DNA of 64,000 nucleotides, taken from assembly GCA_026874595.1 (NCBI GenBank), contig CM049309.1, positions 15,090,076-15,154,075 on the forward strand, written 5' to 3'. Below are positions 1 through 11,486 of this stretch, piece by piece. The first letter of the stretch is position 1. Each line of letters begins with the position of its first letter. The notes under the pieces were generated by a model. It did not search any database. It was not told the origin of the DNA and worked only from the letters and a program-made list of their open reading frames with translations. A program made the translations under genes and the position numbers. This stretch comes from Sipunculus nudus. Taxonomy: Eukaryota; Annelida; Sipuncula; Golfingiida; Sipunculidae.

Positions 1-714
1 TTTAGTGAAAATTACACAAAATATTAAATATCTCTATAAGGGATGCATGGATTGATCCGAAAACCTAATTGAGAGAAGATCTTGGACAGATTTTTCTTAT
101 GCGGGAGACACGTTGCACCACTTATTGTCCTTTTCTTGAGGGTGGCCTTGACCTTGAATATTTCCATTTTTGGTCTAAAATATTGTTTCTCAAGTGGATA
201 GATGTATATATATGAAAATCAAAATGAAGAATATCAGATGATCAGTTGTTTAATAGAAGTTTGGAAACCAGTGACCTTGACCTTCACCTTCAAGGTAAAA
301 TCTGCCGATATATAGGATTTTGGTCAACCTCATAACTTTTGTAGTACCCTATCTTTTTTTTCATTTGACAAATAGATTGTTTCCACCAAAATCACCGACA
401 TGTTTGAAGATTGGTGACCTTGACCCTGCTTTTCAAGATCAAATATGCGGAAACATAGAATTTTTGCTAACCCCATAAATTTTGAAGTAATGCTTCTGTT
501 TCCTTCAAATTTGACACAAAAATATTTACACCAAAATCTGTGACTTTTTGTCATGACTAGTTGCCATTACCTTGGTTTTGAAGGTCACGACTGAAGTAAC
601 CCTGGTGGCTTGCCAAGTGTCAGTATATGCTTCTGAAGATGGAGGACCTATTTTTGAAGATGGTATGGATTAATTGTTTGGGAATACCATGGCATATCCG
701 ATGCAAAGAAATTT
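1..714 (+). repeat. Family D repeat (left-truncated by window)
   Basis: Contains 'gtggccttgaccttgaatat', 'agggatgcatggattg' and a 3' end 'ggattaattgtttggg...tagtttt'. The same order is seen at 20.9-21.7 kb and 22.94-23.22 kb. Many GACCTTGACC steps. No coding sign. Confidence 0.6.
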
Positions 715-1010
715 TTAGTTTTAATTACATCCTAGAAATTATATCCAAGTTTTGTAATTTTTTAAAGTTATTAGCATCAATGTAAAATCATTATCATAAA
801 TTTTGCCCAACTTTGAATATGGCACATTTTTACCTGTATGTACACTCACTTTTATTTTCACATGATGGACAGGTTAGGTTTAAAGCTAATAAAATCTGAA
901 ATTTGAAATAATTTGTTAAAAAATTGTAGCTTTTATTCAAGCTTATATACACCATGCCAAGTGTTATTTACATCACGTCAACCCAGCCCAGTGGTCTGCA
1001 GTGAGAAATG
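715..1010 (+). repeat. Family A internal fragment
   Basis: Homologous to internal parts of the copies at 29277-31972 and 60552-62324: 'ttattagcat', 'ttgcccaactttga', 'atggcac', 'tttattcaag' and 'caccatg' occur in the same order. No head or tail hairpin, so it is a fragment. Confidence 0.5.
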
Positions 1011-1172
1011 CAGCCCTCATCTGTGTTATTTAACTGCTTTTTTACTATTTGTTCTCCTTATTGAATCATTAATGATTTCAGGCTTCAAATTTCTTATATT
1101 ACACAGTGCACATGCAATATATACCTATAATTGGCTTGTTTTATCTGGCTTATCAAATTTAGTTTATGCTCA

Positions 1173-2001
1173 TTGTATCCGTCAAAACAGTTCTATGTTT
1201 TCAGCCGGACGCAGCCGCATAGGCTTAAGGAGAACTCAGTAACCACTGGACGGAATTTTATGAAACTCGGAATAATGATCGAGTCACATGTGCTGCACCA
1301 TCATTTTTGGTTAAACGCTGACCTTCCATCTGTGCATCTGTTTTCACACATAAACCCTCTTATCGTAGGACTCTTTTGACCAATCCGTCTGGACAGCTTT
1401 ATTTCATACACAAAACTGGTGGCGCCATCTACAACCATTTTTGCACAGCTCCTGTTTGTATGCCGTGGGATAAAATCACTCGTATCTCAGCAGTGGTTTG
1501 ACTTACTCGCCGGAAATTTTGCACAAATAGACAAAATGGATAGGTTTATCGTTTATATGTCAGGTGGCGCCACCTGCAATCACGTTTACGCTGCAGACGT
1601 CAGTGCTAATATATCATGACTGGTTTGACGTCTCGGTCTAATATTTTGTACGAGTAAAGATCTTACATAACTCTAAAGCTTATACATATTTGGTAGCCCA
1701 ACTTACAACCATTTTTGCATGGTGTCTATCTGTTCTTCTGCAAGGGTAAAAATCACTCATAACACAGCAGTGGTTTGACTTATTCATCTGAAATTTTACA
1801 TATGTATTAATCTTTAATAGTTTTCTCTTTCAAATATCAGTAGGCGACATCTGCAATCATGTTTACATGGCAGACATCCATGCTAATAGGCAACACACCT
1901 CACTCTTTTTCCCCTTGCCACTCAATCTATGCCTCACTTCACCCATCCCACTCGGATTTCGGCGGATACACGTAGTCACTAGTCGACTTCCCGAATTCTA
2001 G
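1173..2001 (+). mobile_element. Family B Helitron-like element B1
   Basis: Starts TTGTATCCGTC. Near the end it has GGCGGATAC, then a hairpin-forming GTAGTC...CGACTTC and a terminal CTAG followed by T. Internal units carry GGTGGCGCCATC (1418) and GGTGGCGCCACC (1564). Older and more diverged than B2. It has no transposase or helicase, so it is non-autonomous. Confidence 0.6.
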
Positions 2002-5000
2002 TTTCAGTCCCGACGAAGGTCTGTTTCCTGTGGCAGTGCTGAGGAAAAGCAGAGAAGTGGCCTTCTAGTTATAGAAAACACAACCATATATAATTGGTAT
2101 TTTATGGAAAAGCGTTCAGAACAATTCAGGGTAGTGAAATGAAACTGTACCCTCTAGGATAAAAACTGCCATTAGAGAAAAAACAGAGGCTCTCCTACTA
2201 TCATTTATAAGCCCTCTGTTACGATACTCATGGTGTGATGTAAATCTTTGACTAATGCTCGGTGATATTCAGTCAGCTGTTGTTTGATAACCTGCACGCT
2301 GAAACATACAACTATATGTTGTAAACATACAACATATTGTGAGAGCTTGAAAACTCATATTGCATCCAGGACTGTAGCGTGTAATATATGAGCAAACAAT
2401 ATAAGGGAAACGATATAATTCTTGTGAAATGATAAATAAATTCAAGCTGAAAGACTAGGAACACAGAACCCTTGCAAGCAAATTAAGCTATCACTTCTTT
2501 TGGTCAGCAGAGAAAACAGTTTGCTGATGGGTCATATCGTTCAGCTGAATCTACTGACCAGACACGCGCATTAATGGTCTAGTTAAAGGGAAAAAATTCC
2601 ATCATGCAAAGTGCTAAAACGTACACGACTTGTACACGATCGAAGAATGGGAAAAGATCGTTTGGCTAACAGAACATCGGTCAAAATAAATGGTGCCAGT
2701 TCATACTAATTTAATTTTAATTACTTTTAGGAAAATTTGACCATAATTAAAGGCTAGAGTGACTTTGTTTCCCGTAGTGGGTAGAAAGAAATGGGAGAGA
2801 CCCATTTTAACACGCCGAAAATGGGAACGCGCAGCTTTCTGGTAAAAGACAACGCTTAATGTATGTATCACCCGCATTGTATCGTTAAGTAGTGCAATAA
2901 ATCGCTCCGTATCTGGGAGGATACTGGTCAAAACTTTGCATGCTGATCTTCTGAAAGGTGCATATGAGTCGCCTAATTTTTTTTATAATTTTTGTTCAGC
3001 ATCTTTGAACACTAATGTCGTCCGAGTTTCAATTTGATCGAATCGCATAATATATATATAGCTAGCTTGGTCACTAACTAATTTCGGGTATCTATGGCTA
3101 TTTCACTCGGACCTCTCCAGTTAGAAATTTCTATTGGTCAGGACCTGTGCCCTGTTCAACGCCTAACGGAGAGAAAACTGAAAGAGTGATATAGCTAAGA
3201 CGACTATCAGTCAGCCGATCCAAAAATTACCACGTACCAACTTGCAAAACCAATGGAAGAAAAGGAACTTTCCTTTCCTTCAACATCTTTGCCGACTTCT
3301 CTGCCAAAAGAGGAAAAGAGGATTTGCTGTGTTATAATATTAAAATCACCCCAATATTGGCACCCTGTACACATTCATGTTTGCACTTATATATAAAACA
3401 AAATGAATTCCCTTTTCCGAATTTTAGTATGATTTTTTCAAAAGCTGGACCCTTTTCCATCGCAAATACCAGATAAGGTGATAACTGGAAACTCTGTCTT
3501 ATGGTCCTGTCTTAATCTGTATTCCTGTTTCTTGTTATGGGGCCACTCCTCATTTGCACGCATTAGAGTGCTAAGGACACACACGTTGAAACCTTCAAAG
3601 AAAGGTACATGTCCTTCCAAAAGCACATGCTCGATCCACCATAGACGACTGAGGCACGTTAAGTCTGTTCCCTGTGGTGTAGATTTTGTTAAAAGAAGAG
3701 CCTAGATATGTGAATGTATTTACAATGTTAAACTCTACACAGTTCGGTTGAGTATCATGCAATCATTGAGCCGGTATGTGTGGCTCAGAAGCGAGTTTGG
3801 CCAATAACTCCTTTTGACTGATGGATCTTTCCCAGATTTCAGGGTAGCCTATGGATGCGATTTATAAACCTTTGGAAGCGTGAAGGTAAATAGGCAATTT
3901 TACAACTGAAGCAACAAATTCAAGGTAGCATGTCAAACGTTTTTAATATGCTCTTTAAAAGCCAACGCCTTTTTCTGACTTGACCATGGTCATAGCGGTC
4001 TTCTTCCTCGTTACGATTCTGCCACTCAGGAGCAGCTGGTGAACAATTTGATTACCAGTGACTTTGGGCTGTCGGCGTGGTTTCTCAGCGGTCTTTAAAC
4101 GCTGTTTTTTTTTATGTCAGTCTCGCGCGACCAGTGGCGTCAATTTACTCCCCGGGGGGGGGGGGGGGATTACTTGGAGTGGGAGGGTAGGCAAAGTTGA
4201 GACCTTTTTTAACACACGTATATACATGTATATATATTTTTGTTGTCTGTGTGATACATTTCAAATATATAACGATTAAGTATAAGGTTTTAAAAAAATA
4301 GGTATTATGTTTCCCGTATGGGTTACTTAAACCCGATGTCAATGCGTAATATTTTATAATAAATTCAGAAATTGAACCAAAGTCACGTATTGACGCCCCT
4401 GCTCCCGACGTTACCTGAAATACCAGTCACCTCCTCATCTTGCTGGGCTTATTTACACTGAAGAAGCCAACTTCACACATTGCTGCATCATCTTATCATT
4501 CCGGGCTCTCCTCAATGAGACCAGTGGTATACTGTATTCTACTTTATCATATGTGAATGGCCAGTCGTTTGCTTCCCGTGTGGGTAAGACCGAGGACATC
4601 ACATCGGAGATGGCTACAAAGTTCTGCTATGAGTTGTTGTTGACAGTGGACAAACCTACTATTTTGCTTAGATGACTGTCAGGGCAGGCCTTATAAATGC
4701 TTACTCAGTGGCATCCATATACATGCATAACATAAAGAAAATCCATTACTGACTCTGTTGCGAACTGCTAAAATGACAGCTTGTAACCTCCCTCCTGTCT
4801 TCTATGACTAGCTGAGGCAAGCCCTGTTGTCAGTCAACTGACCGCCGGCTATCAGCCAATCACATGCAAATAGCGATCGACTCTGCCCACTGTGCATCAA
4901 AACTGGTATAACAGTGAGGATATACGGTCTCTTGGGAACCAGCAGTGGAGCATAGGCTGCCCCAGCCCTCTGTGGTACCCAGGGGTATGGCTTCATACCA

Positions 5001-6269
5001 GGATTGGTTTAGGCCGTGCCGACTACCTGGTGGGGCCACCCACTTTAAACAGGAGTCCTACTACCTGCCTATAGGTATGTACATTTTCTACCTTATGTTT
5101 AACATAATCAGAAATATTGCAGTTTTGATCATTTGAAAGTTTAGAGTTTAGATAATATTTCAGTAAAGCAGTGTTGTTTTATTTCTCTAAATTGTCTAAG
5201 TACACACCGCCTAGTCCAAATTCCCCCAGAATTAGAAAGCAAACTACAAACTGATGTATGAACAGTTTCCAAGAGGTTCCCAACAAAATTTCCTTAACCT
5301 TTTAAAACTCTGCGGGACGTTTGGTTCCATGTACATTTATTATTAAAACACTGTATACTTTTGTTCTTTTTTTTATTAATTCCATTTAAATTCTTCAGAC
5401 TTGCGGTCGTCTATCACTTTCTCAGCAGTTGCATCATGGATACTGCAGCAACATCATGGATTGTCTTATAAAATTCTTTCTTATAAGCCACCAATAGTTT
5501 AATTAGTTGAAAAAGACTCGTGGTGCCGCGTGAAATTTTTAAATTTTAATGCATTTTAACTGTATGTAGAAAACACCAAATAAGCGCTATGATGCCAGTT
5601 TATAAACCGTGGTTTTATGATTGTCCGAAAACTGTTATCGAGCATAGACAGTTTTATATGACAAGGACGTGTAAATGTTTCACTTTCTTTCAATTTGGGC
5701 ATTAAATGAAAACATTTGAGCCAATGCTTTGACAGGTTTGCAATGATATCTGATGCTGAAGAGTACAAGTAAATTGTATAAAAACAGAGTATCTAGGCAG
5801 CATCTTTAGTGTTGCCCGACTATCCAATATCATCAAGCTTACCGAATTTCAGAACAAATCCGTCCATTCATTTCTGAGATAAAAATATAAATTCATAGGT
5901 CATAAGATAGTCTATGTTGTTAAAATTTTGCAAATATCTCTGCATTTGGGTCTGGATTACTTAACTGCCTGACAGATTTTCCATCAAATTTTGCATGTCA
6001 CAAGGAAAACTAGTGGATAATGCACAATCCTTCTTTTTTTAATGATTTTTCTGGTTTCGCATCTTTGAACACTCACACAAGTTTATATTTGAGTTCCTGG
6101 GAGTTTATTCAGGGGTGGGGGGGGGGGGAGCATGAGCCGTAATTGTCCAAGTCTGTATTTCTCTTCATATAATGAAGTAACCTAATTCATAGCTCAATGA
6201 ATGGCACAGGTAATGATAATGACAGGTTTTTAGCGATGGTGACACCTGGCGTTTGTTGGAGCGACTAAA
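2002..6269. other. Unclassified non-coding DNA upstream of BSDC1
   Basis: No gene recognised. It holds a 15-base G run at 4154-4168, another G run near 6117-6129, an AT-rich stretch, and a GC-richer block at about 4815-5065 with an octamer-like ATGCAAAT. The short open frames at 3.4-3.7 kb and 4.0 kb have no family signature and no convincing splice context. Confidence 0.5.
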
Positions 6270-6492
6270 AACTACTTTGAGCGTCCCCTGTTGGCAGTAT
6301 ATGGAACAAATATATTAATAATCTCAAATTAGACTTTTAATTTTAGGTATCCCAATCGTAAATGACACGTTTCATATTTTTTAAAGGCACTGCAATATTT
6401 CATAAAAAAATGTTTATACAATCTGTCCTAAATATGATCATTTTGTTTTATATTTTTTTTTATGAATGAGAGTATTTTAAACCAAAACAAAC
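6270..6492 (+). promoter_or_regulatory. BSDC1 promoter region with CTCF-like and YY1-like motifs
   Basis: Directly upstream of the start codon. A CTCF-like sequence on the - strand lies at 6279-6297 (+ strand reads GAGCGTCCCCTGTTGGCAG, one clear core mismatch to the vertebrate consensus). AACATGGCGGA over the start codon fits the YY1 consensus AANATGGCGG; such overlap is known in other animal genes. No clear TATA box. Transcription start not determined; binding is inferred. Confidence 0.4.
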
Positions 6493-6503
6493 ATGGCGGA
6501 AAG
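6493..6503 (+). CDS. BSDC1: BSDC1 exon 1 (coding part)
   Basis: The 11 coding bases give M-A-E plus two bases of a split Ser codon; the donor follows as AAAG|GTGGGT. The exon is far too short to find by ORF length. It is supported by frame continuity with exon 2 across a 115-bp intron, by the family's MAE-type start, and by the upstream in-frame stop. The start codon sits in AACATGGCGGA, which resembles a YY1 site. Confidence 0.85.
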
Positions 6504-9500
6504 GTGGGTTGTTGACAAAAAGTCATAACGCAATTTACATTATGTGATAATTTCCTGTGTTTAATACCTTTTATTGTATACAGTCTCAGTGATAACATTA
6601 TAAATTATATCATTTTAGCAACGAAGAGGGAAGCTGGTGGGGCGGATGGCTTAAAGCAGCCAAGGAGAAGGTAAGCCTATATTAATAATAAGGGAGACTA
6701 TTTCAGTATTTGACAAGTTGCAGTGCCACTGACACTGTTGCACTGAAACTGAAAAGGAAATTGTTAATTTAGAGAATGTCAGTTTTTAACTAATGGTTTC
6801 TCAGTGTGCATCACAGGTTAGAGGTCGCGGCAATTCAGCCTGTTTGTTCGCATGGTGATTGCTTATCTGTCATAGTGGTACTCTCAGTCTCATTAATTGC
6901 TAGACCCAGTTGTGGCTCTGTTTTAAACACTGAGCCACAGGTTGCTGCCCATTCACTACGCTTCTGCCTTTTGAAATCAGTTCGGCAAAGTCAAAACAAA
7001 AGGCCTCACTCACACCTCGGGGGGGGTCTTCCAGGGCTGTCCTAAAACCCTGAACTGAATGGAACATGGAACACAGAACAGGGGCCTAATCTAAGTGTCA
7101 TAACTTTTAAATGGGTGAATGTTTCATGACATTATTTATAGTAATAATTGTTCTTCAACTAATGCTATCTGTTAAATTTTTATTTTAGCCCTTGTTCCGC
7201 ATTCCGTATTTTAGGCCAACCTCGTAAGACCCCCGTAGAGGTGTGAGTAAGGCCTTTTGTTTTGACTTTGCCGAACTGAATTCAAAAGGCCGAAGCGTAG
7301 TGAATGGTTGCTGCCTTCATTTATCTAGCGGACAGAAACGCATGCACTGTTAGATGATAGTGAGCCAGGACGGTTAATTGTTTCAGCCAGTGGTGTGCAG
7401 CATATGTGTTACATCATCACTGCTGACTTCCTGACCCACCCAGCTGAAATGTGTCACATGCACCTGGCCAGCTAAAACAATCCAGTGCGTAACCCTGGTA
7501 ACAAGCTGTGGAGCCAGTGGTCTTGTGTAGCCAGTGGTCAAGTTAAAAGAACAAAGCAGTGATGATGTAACACATGCACTGCACACTGCTGGCTTAAACA
7601 ATCGCCCGGTTCACCACACTCAAGATAAGATACATGTACTTAAATTGGGTGCATCATCATCAGAGACTGCATGCGTTCCCATCCGCTAGATAAATTTTAA
7701 GGCTGTTGCTGTAGGTCTGGACACTGATTGGTATGATTTTGCAATAGGTGCGACACAGTTATAATTTTTAGCTCAGCTGACTTTCAGTCATGCTGGGCTA
7801 TAGCGATTGGTCTTTGTCCATTGTCCTTCCGTCTGTCCGGCCGTCCGGGTGGCTGTCCGTCTGTTAGCAGGGCACAAATCGTAACCATAGGGGCTAGGGC
7901 CATGAACCCTATGTAGTCTTAGAGGTTCTAAAAAGATCTCCTTTCAAACCTGAAATAAGGTCACTGCGACCTATATTCTCGAAGTTATGGGGTGTGTTTG
8001 CACCCCCCCAGAAATAATTCTTTTAGCCAAAATTTTCATTCCAAACCTTCCATCTTTCACATATAGCTCACCTACTAAGTGGGAGAAGAATCCTGTAGAT
8101 GTTGAGGTCACAAGGTCAAAGGTCAGGGTCACAGGATCCACCTTTGAAAAGGTTGAGGACACATTCCAAGCTGGACCTTTCATTCCAAACCTTTCAGCAC
8201 TGATATTGTATTTCTGCCAACAGGGGAAAAGACCTGTTGATTTTGAGGTCAAAGGTCAAGTTCACAGCACCCTCTTCTTGCGTGGCAAACCTATAATCTA
8301 TACTTTCCATCTGACATATATGGCTTACCTACCAATAGGGGAAGAAGCCTATTGATGTTGAGTTCAAAAGGTCAAAGGTCAAGGTCACAATATTGTTCTA
8401 AATGCTTGTGAACATATTTCAAGTGAAACTGTTCAACCCAAACCTTCAGTCTTTCACATATGCCACATCTATGCATCACTGAATGTGATTCAAACTTCAT
8501 ATTTATGAGTCTTTTTGCATGAAGAAATAACTAATTGATTTTGAGGTCAGCTGGTCAGGAGGTTAAAGGTTGCAGGTCTAAGTTATTCACTCATTGGTTG
8601 CCAAGTAATTACACCAGGCCAGATGTAAGTGATTAGTAGTTACCCATCATTTAGAAAGAATCCAGTTGATATGTGGGCAAAAGGCCAAGGTCATAGGTCA
8701 GGGATGTTCACAATAACTTATTTTGTAGAACATCTCTATTTTTCTTGTTTTCTTGTATATATAACCATGGCGCTCACAACTGGTACATCTCACTGTGTGC
8801 CCATAATTGTCAGTGACACTTGTGATATATGACTCCCTTTTGTATCAGCTCATGGAGTGATAAGGATATACCATTAGTGCATAACAAAAACACTGTTGCT
8901 GGAATGCTTTGACCAGGCATTAAGACTATGAGAGTTAAGTGTTAAGGTTTATCTACTGATTTATAAAATGATGGGAACATTTTGCAGTTTATATCATGGA
9001 ATCATAGCAATAAACTTTTTCGAGATATCTGACAATTATTTTACAAATCATCAGATATACCATCAAGTGTTTGTTCTGATAATAAGTTGGTCTGTACCTT
9101 GATTTAGGATGGCTTTATTTGATTACAAGACTCTTAGTGATGCTTTCTGCATTTCTTTTCTTTTAGGTTTTGCAGTTTACCTACCCTGCTGACCCCATTG
9201 AGTAGCAAGCTGATAATTAAAACAAATTGGACTTGCACTTTTTACATTTGCATGTTCATAAATCTGAAATGAGAGCTCTCCAACCTGTTCAATTCTTTTG
9301 AATTGTTTTAGACATTCATAACTGTTACATTTTTTGGAGTAATTGCTACAAGTTTAGTGTCTTATTGGAGGATGTGTGATATCAAATGTCAGACTTGTCA
9401 GAAAACCATTGTCTGCCAGGTATCCATTTTAGAAATCCTTTTGCCAGGGCAGTTTCAGTGATTTTTTTATGATGTTTGGTCCCTTTTAGAGGATGTTTGT

Positions 9501-11452
9501 TGTTCAATTTCCAACCTGTCAGAAATCCAATATGGCCACCAGGAAGCCATCTTTAAATTCCTTTAGAAAATATTATCTCAAGAACTATTAAAGTGAATGC
9601 ATTTGGATGTATATTAATGTAATCTTGCATTGGGTCAAAGATTTCTTAATAAATATGACCATCATTTATGAAAGCTCAGTACAGTTGGCTTGTATTGAAT
9701 AAAAATTGATATGCATGGAAGCACCCGTTTCACAATAATTCTTGCATGGATTTCCTTGATCTTTTGCTATATTTTGATCTTATATGTGGCCTGTGTGGTA
9801 TTCCTTTTAAGACTGACAGGTATCAAGCAAGCTGTGGGATTAGTTCATGACAGCTCAACAACCATACATTTTGCCTCAGACCATCATTCAATATGTTTTA
9901 ACCAGACATATATGATAAGAATTTATGGCAACATAGAAAGTTTAAACAAAATTGGCATAAAGGTTCTGCAACAATTTTACTAGAAGTTGTGAATCGCAGC
10001 CCATGATGTTGCAGGTCATGCTTGGCAGCTGAGCGTCATGACCCATGGGTCACTTGTTAATAAAGTAATTGAATGTAATAAATCATTACTTTTTAAAATT
10101 TAAGTAATTGTATCCGCCAAAACAGAGTTTTGTGGATACTATGTTTTCAGGCCGCCGCGGCCGCGTAGGTGTCCGGAGAACTCCTCCATAACTGCTGTGC
10201 GGAATTTTAAGAAACCAGGGATTATGTTCGGGTCACATGTGAACTGCTGCGCCCTGATTTTGTTTTGACCTCTGACCTTTCCTCTGCGCTCTGCGTCCGT
10301 TTGTGCATCTGTTTCCACACATAAACCCACCATGGTTGGGTTTTAGGCTGCCCAAAACCTGTTTTAGGCAGGGCAGAGCCTAAAACCTGCCTTTTACTGC
10401 CTAAAATAGGTTATAACCTGCCTAAAACTGCCTTTAACTGCCTAAAACCTTCATTACCCTCACCTATGACTTGCAGTTTAACTATGTTTTATTGTTACAC
10501 AGCTAAATGCATTACAGAAATATGCTCAACAAAATAAACCAAGATACAAACAAAAGCAACAAATGAATACAACACTACTTCAGGTTTTCCAAATGAGTTT
10601 TAGCTTGTATACCAAAATCATGTTCTAAGGTCTCCCACCTCCATTACTGCCAATTTATAAATGAATGCTAAAACTGTGAGCTTATAATCAGATTCTTTGA
10701 TTGCCTTTTTTATCATAAGGGATTAAATTTTGTGATATATGCTAAAGAAGTTTTTCCTTAATTCAAAAAGTTGTTCCATTTACACTGATGAATAGTCCTT
10801 TACACTGTAGTCTCACTAACATAACATGTATGTTTTGAATGCCTGTAGCTTCAAATGGCAAAAAGCATAAGATTGATTTTATAAATAATATAAATCTTTT
10901 ATGCTAGCCATAAACTAAAATATGATAATATGATTAATATCTTTTACATTATCTGATAATGAACAAGAATTTCCACTAATTGTTTATTTCCTTAGCTAGG
11001 TCATCCATTGTCAAATTTTTAGATTTTGTGCACATATTTATTGTCTATATAATGATGGAAATGCTATGTTAACTGTATGATAAGATTGTGAAAATGAACC
11101 CTCATGAAACACTATAATTTGTATAAAACTGAAAAATGCAAAAATATATTGCTGTGAATATGTTGCAAACCACAGAATAATCATTATCATTTTTGGGCCA
11201 TGTTCAACCTAAAGGCCTGAGAAACCCACATGTCATGGTCAGGGGCCCTGACTACAATACTCTGTAAAATGTTTGACTCAAGAACAGTTTTCAGGGCAAT
11301 GGCTTTCATGGCATCATCCTCGTCATGTATGAAAGTTCACATGAACATCTACTAGTACACAGTAGTAGCCTAGTAGGACTGACCATTGGGTCTTATTACC
11401 CCATCACCTTGATAAATAGTAATTAACCTGTCTAATCAAGCATGCCTCTCTC

Positions 11453-11486
<34 letters not shown>

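Noticed and set aside
1419-1619. Short open frames with VxGGAT(C/S)xHV-like peptides in many places
   Set aside because: They are translations of the GGTGGCGCCACC repeat units on one strand or the other; they follow the repeat, not a protein.
3982-4130. Possible exon on the - strand with a basic open frame
   Set aside because: No recognised family, no convincing donor and acceptor, and no neighbour exon.
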